A stretch of DNA of 33,122 nucleotides. Origin: JBBQWS01 sp038210415 (GTDB lineage Bacteria > Actinomycetota > Actinomycetes > Prado026). Position 1 is the first letter of the stretch. The number at the start of each line of letters is the position of its first letter. Shown here piece by piece: positions 32,555 to 33,122 of this stretch. Under the pieces are notes generated by a model. That model had not been told where the DNA came from. It did no database searches and worked only from the letters and a program-made list of their open reading frames with translations. A program made the position numbers and the translations under genes. The DNA lies in the NCBI GenBank assembly GCA_038210415.1, contig JBBQWS010000039.1:1-33122 (forward strand), written 5' to 3'.

Positions 32555-32932
32555 TCACGGAGCCGGCAGCAACGACCGAACCGCCACCAGCAGGTCGTAC
32601 GGCTCGAACGGCTTGGTGAGGTACGCGTCGACGCCGGCCTCTGCGCCCTTGGCCCGGTCGACCGGACGGGCCCGCGCCGACACCATCACGATCGGGATCG
32701 AGGCCGTGTCCGGACGGGCCTTGAGCGCGGCTGCCGCGGCCAGCCCGTCCATGCGGGGCATCACCACATCCATGGTGATCACGTCGGGGGCGATGTCGGC
32801 GACCGAGTCGAGAGCCTCCTGCCCGTCGACCGCCGTGAAGACCTCGATCCCCTCGATCTCCAGGATCGTCCGGATCAGCTCACGCACCGCATCGGTGTCG
32901 TCAACGACTAGCACGCGGGGAGGTCGGTCCAC
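32555..32932 (-). CDS. Single-domain response regulator (CheY-like)
   Basis: This 125-aa protein consists only of a receiver domain. The acidic pair is Asp11-Asp12 (VLVVDDTDAV), the phosphoacceptor is Asp55 (VITMDVVMPRMDG), the switch residue is Ser85 (VMVSAR) and the conserved Lys is Lys107 (YLTKPFEPYDLL). There is no DNA-binding output domain, so it must act through a partner protein. The GTG at 32932 gives a standard N-terminus (MDRPPRVLVVDD); the frame stays open to 33058 but that would cross the tRNA gene. No histidine kinase adjoins it. Confidence 0.9.
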   Translation of the reverse strand: MDRPPRVLVVDDTDAVRELIRTILEIEGIEVFTAVDGQEALDSVADIAPDVITMDVVMPRMDGLAAAAALKARPDTASIPIVMVSARARPVDRAKGAEAGVDAYLTKPFEPYDLLVAVRSLLPAP

Positions 32933-32985
32933 CTTCCCAGGGTACGTGGACCACGGGCTCCGGCTGGTAGGGTTTGCGCTCCCGA

Positions 32986-33057
32986 GCCCCCGTAGCTCAG
33001 GGGATAGAGCATCGCCCTCCGGAGGCGGGAGCGTAGGTTCGAATCCTACCGGGGGCA
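32986..33057 (+). tRNA. tRNA-Arg (anticodon CCG)
   Basis: A complete cloverleaf: acceptor GCCCCCG (32986-32992) with CGGGGGC (33050-33056), D stem GCTC/GAGC, anticodon stem TCGCC (33012-33016) with GGCGG (33024-33028, one U-G pair), anticodon CCG at 33019-33021 reading CGG, and T arm GTAGG-TTCGAAT-CCTAC. Discriminator A33057; the CCA end is not encoded. It is divergent from the response regulator. Confidence 0.97.
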
Positions 33058-33079
33058 CTCGAAAAGCCGCAGGTCACAT

Positions 33080-33118
33080 GGGGTGCGCGGGGACCCCAAG
33101 ATCACCGAGAATGATCTT
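33080..33118 (+). other. Two small hairpins downstream of tRNA-Arg
   Basis: GGGGT (33080-33084) can pair with ACCCC (33093-33097), and AAGATCA (33098-33104) pairs with TGATCTT (33112-33118) around CCGAGAA. They lie 23-61 bases after the tRNA. There is no clear T-tract before the window ends, so terminator function is uncertain. No tRNA 3'-end duplication (attachment site) is visible within the 65 bases available. Confidence 0.4.
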
Positions 33119-33122
33119 ACCC

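Noticed and set aside
32933..33058. N-terminal extension of the response regulator (MPPVGFEPTLPPPEG...)
   Set aside because: This is the antisense translation of the tRNA-Arg gene, a well-known false protein start.
33058..33122. Integration (attachment) site beside tRNA-Arg
   Set aside because: No duplicated tRNA 3' segment, integrase or phage gene can be seen, but only 65 bases are available, so the point cannot be settled here.

Overview
The window is high-GC DNA with dense, overlapping genes and frequent GTG starts. NucS takes the place of MutS/MutL, MurA carries an Asp in place of the active-site Cys, and the gene order is argS-lysA-hom-thrC-thrB-rho-rpmE-prfA-prmC-sua5-(phosphatase)-glyA-wecA-atpI-atpBEFHAGDC followed by a cobalamin adenosyltransferase/murA divergent pair and nucS. 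That order is characteristic of Actinobacteria. Separate atpF and atpH genes (not the mycobacterial b-delta fusion) and a MeaA-type ethylmalonyl-CoA mutase point away from Mycobacterium, towards a Streptomyces/Nocardioides/Frankia-like actinomycete. I cannot name the genus.

Layout. 1-226: a C-rich 8-bp tandem array and a large palindromic element (element A). 227-4252: a GMC-family oxidoreductase (minus), then divergently nucS and a two-gene ABC exporter (plus). 4249-9928: meaA, a STAS-domain protein and a 3-hydroxybutyryl-CoA dehydrogenase (minus), a perfect 29-bp palindrome, a small membrane protein (plus), murA (minus) and a PduO-type cobalamin adenosyltransferase (plus). 9946-32488: one long minus-strand housekeeping block with the complete F1Fo ATP synthase operon, lipid-linked GlcNAc synthesis (wecA), one-carbon metabolism (glyA), translation and tRNA modification genes (sua5, prmC, prfA, rpmE), rho, the threonine/lysine genes (thrB, thrC, hom, lysA) and argS. 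32555-33122: a single-domain response regulator (minus) and a tRNA-Arg(CCG) (plus).

How the genes work together. MeaA needs adenosylcobalamin, which the adenosyltransferase 3 kb away makes, and the 3-hydroxybutyryl-CoA dehydrogenase fits the same acetoacetyl/crotonyl-CoA to ethylmalonyl-CoA route. hom, thrC and thrB make threonine from aspartate semialdehyde, while lysA ends the lysine branch. glyA is followed at once by wecA and the atp genes, so wall-glycan priming and energy genes may be co-transcribed.

The least explained feature is a pair of ~150-bp palindromic elements (51-197 and 30652-30805), 30 kb apart. They share arm sequence and an apical core, but their inner stems have different sequences that both still pair. 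The second copy fills the argS-lysA gap and places the probable lysA ribosome-binding site in its outer stem. A third, unrelated-looking perfect palindrome (7631-7698) shares a 9-mer with the apex of both. The other notable features are an identical-copy 15-bp tandem repeat encoding a Gly/Gln/Asn-rich tract in Rho and the Cys-to-Asp MurA.
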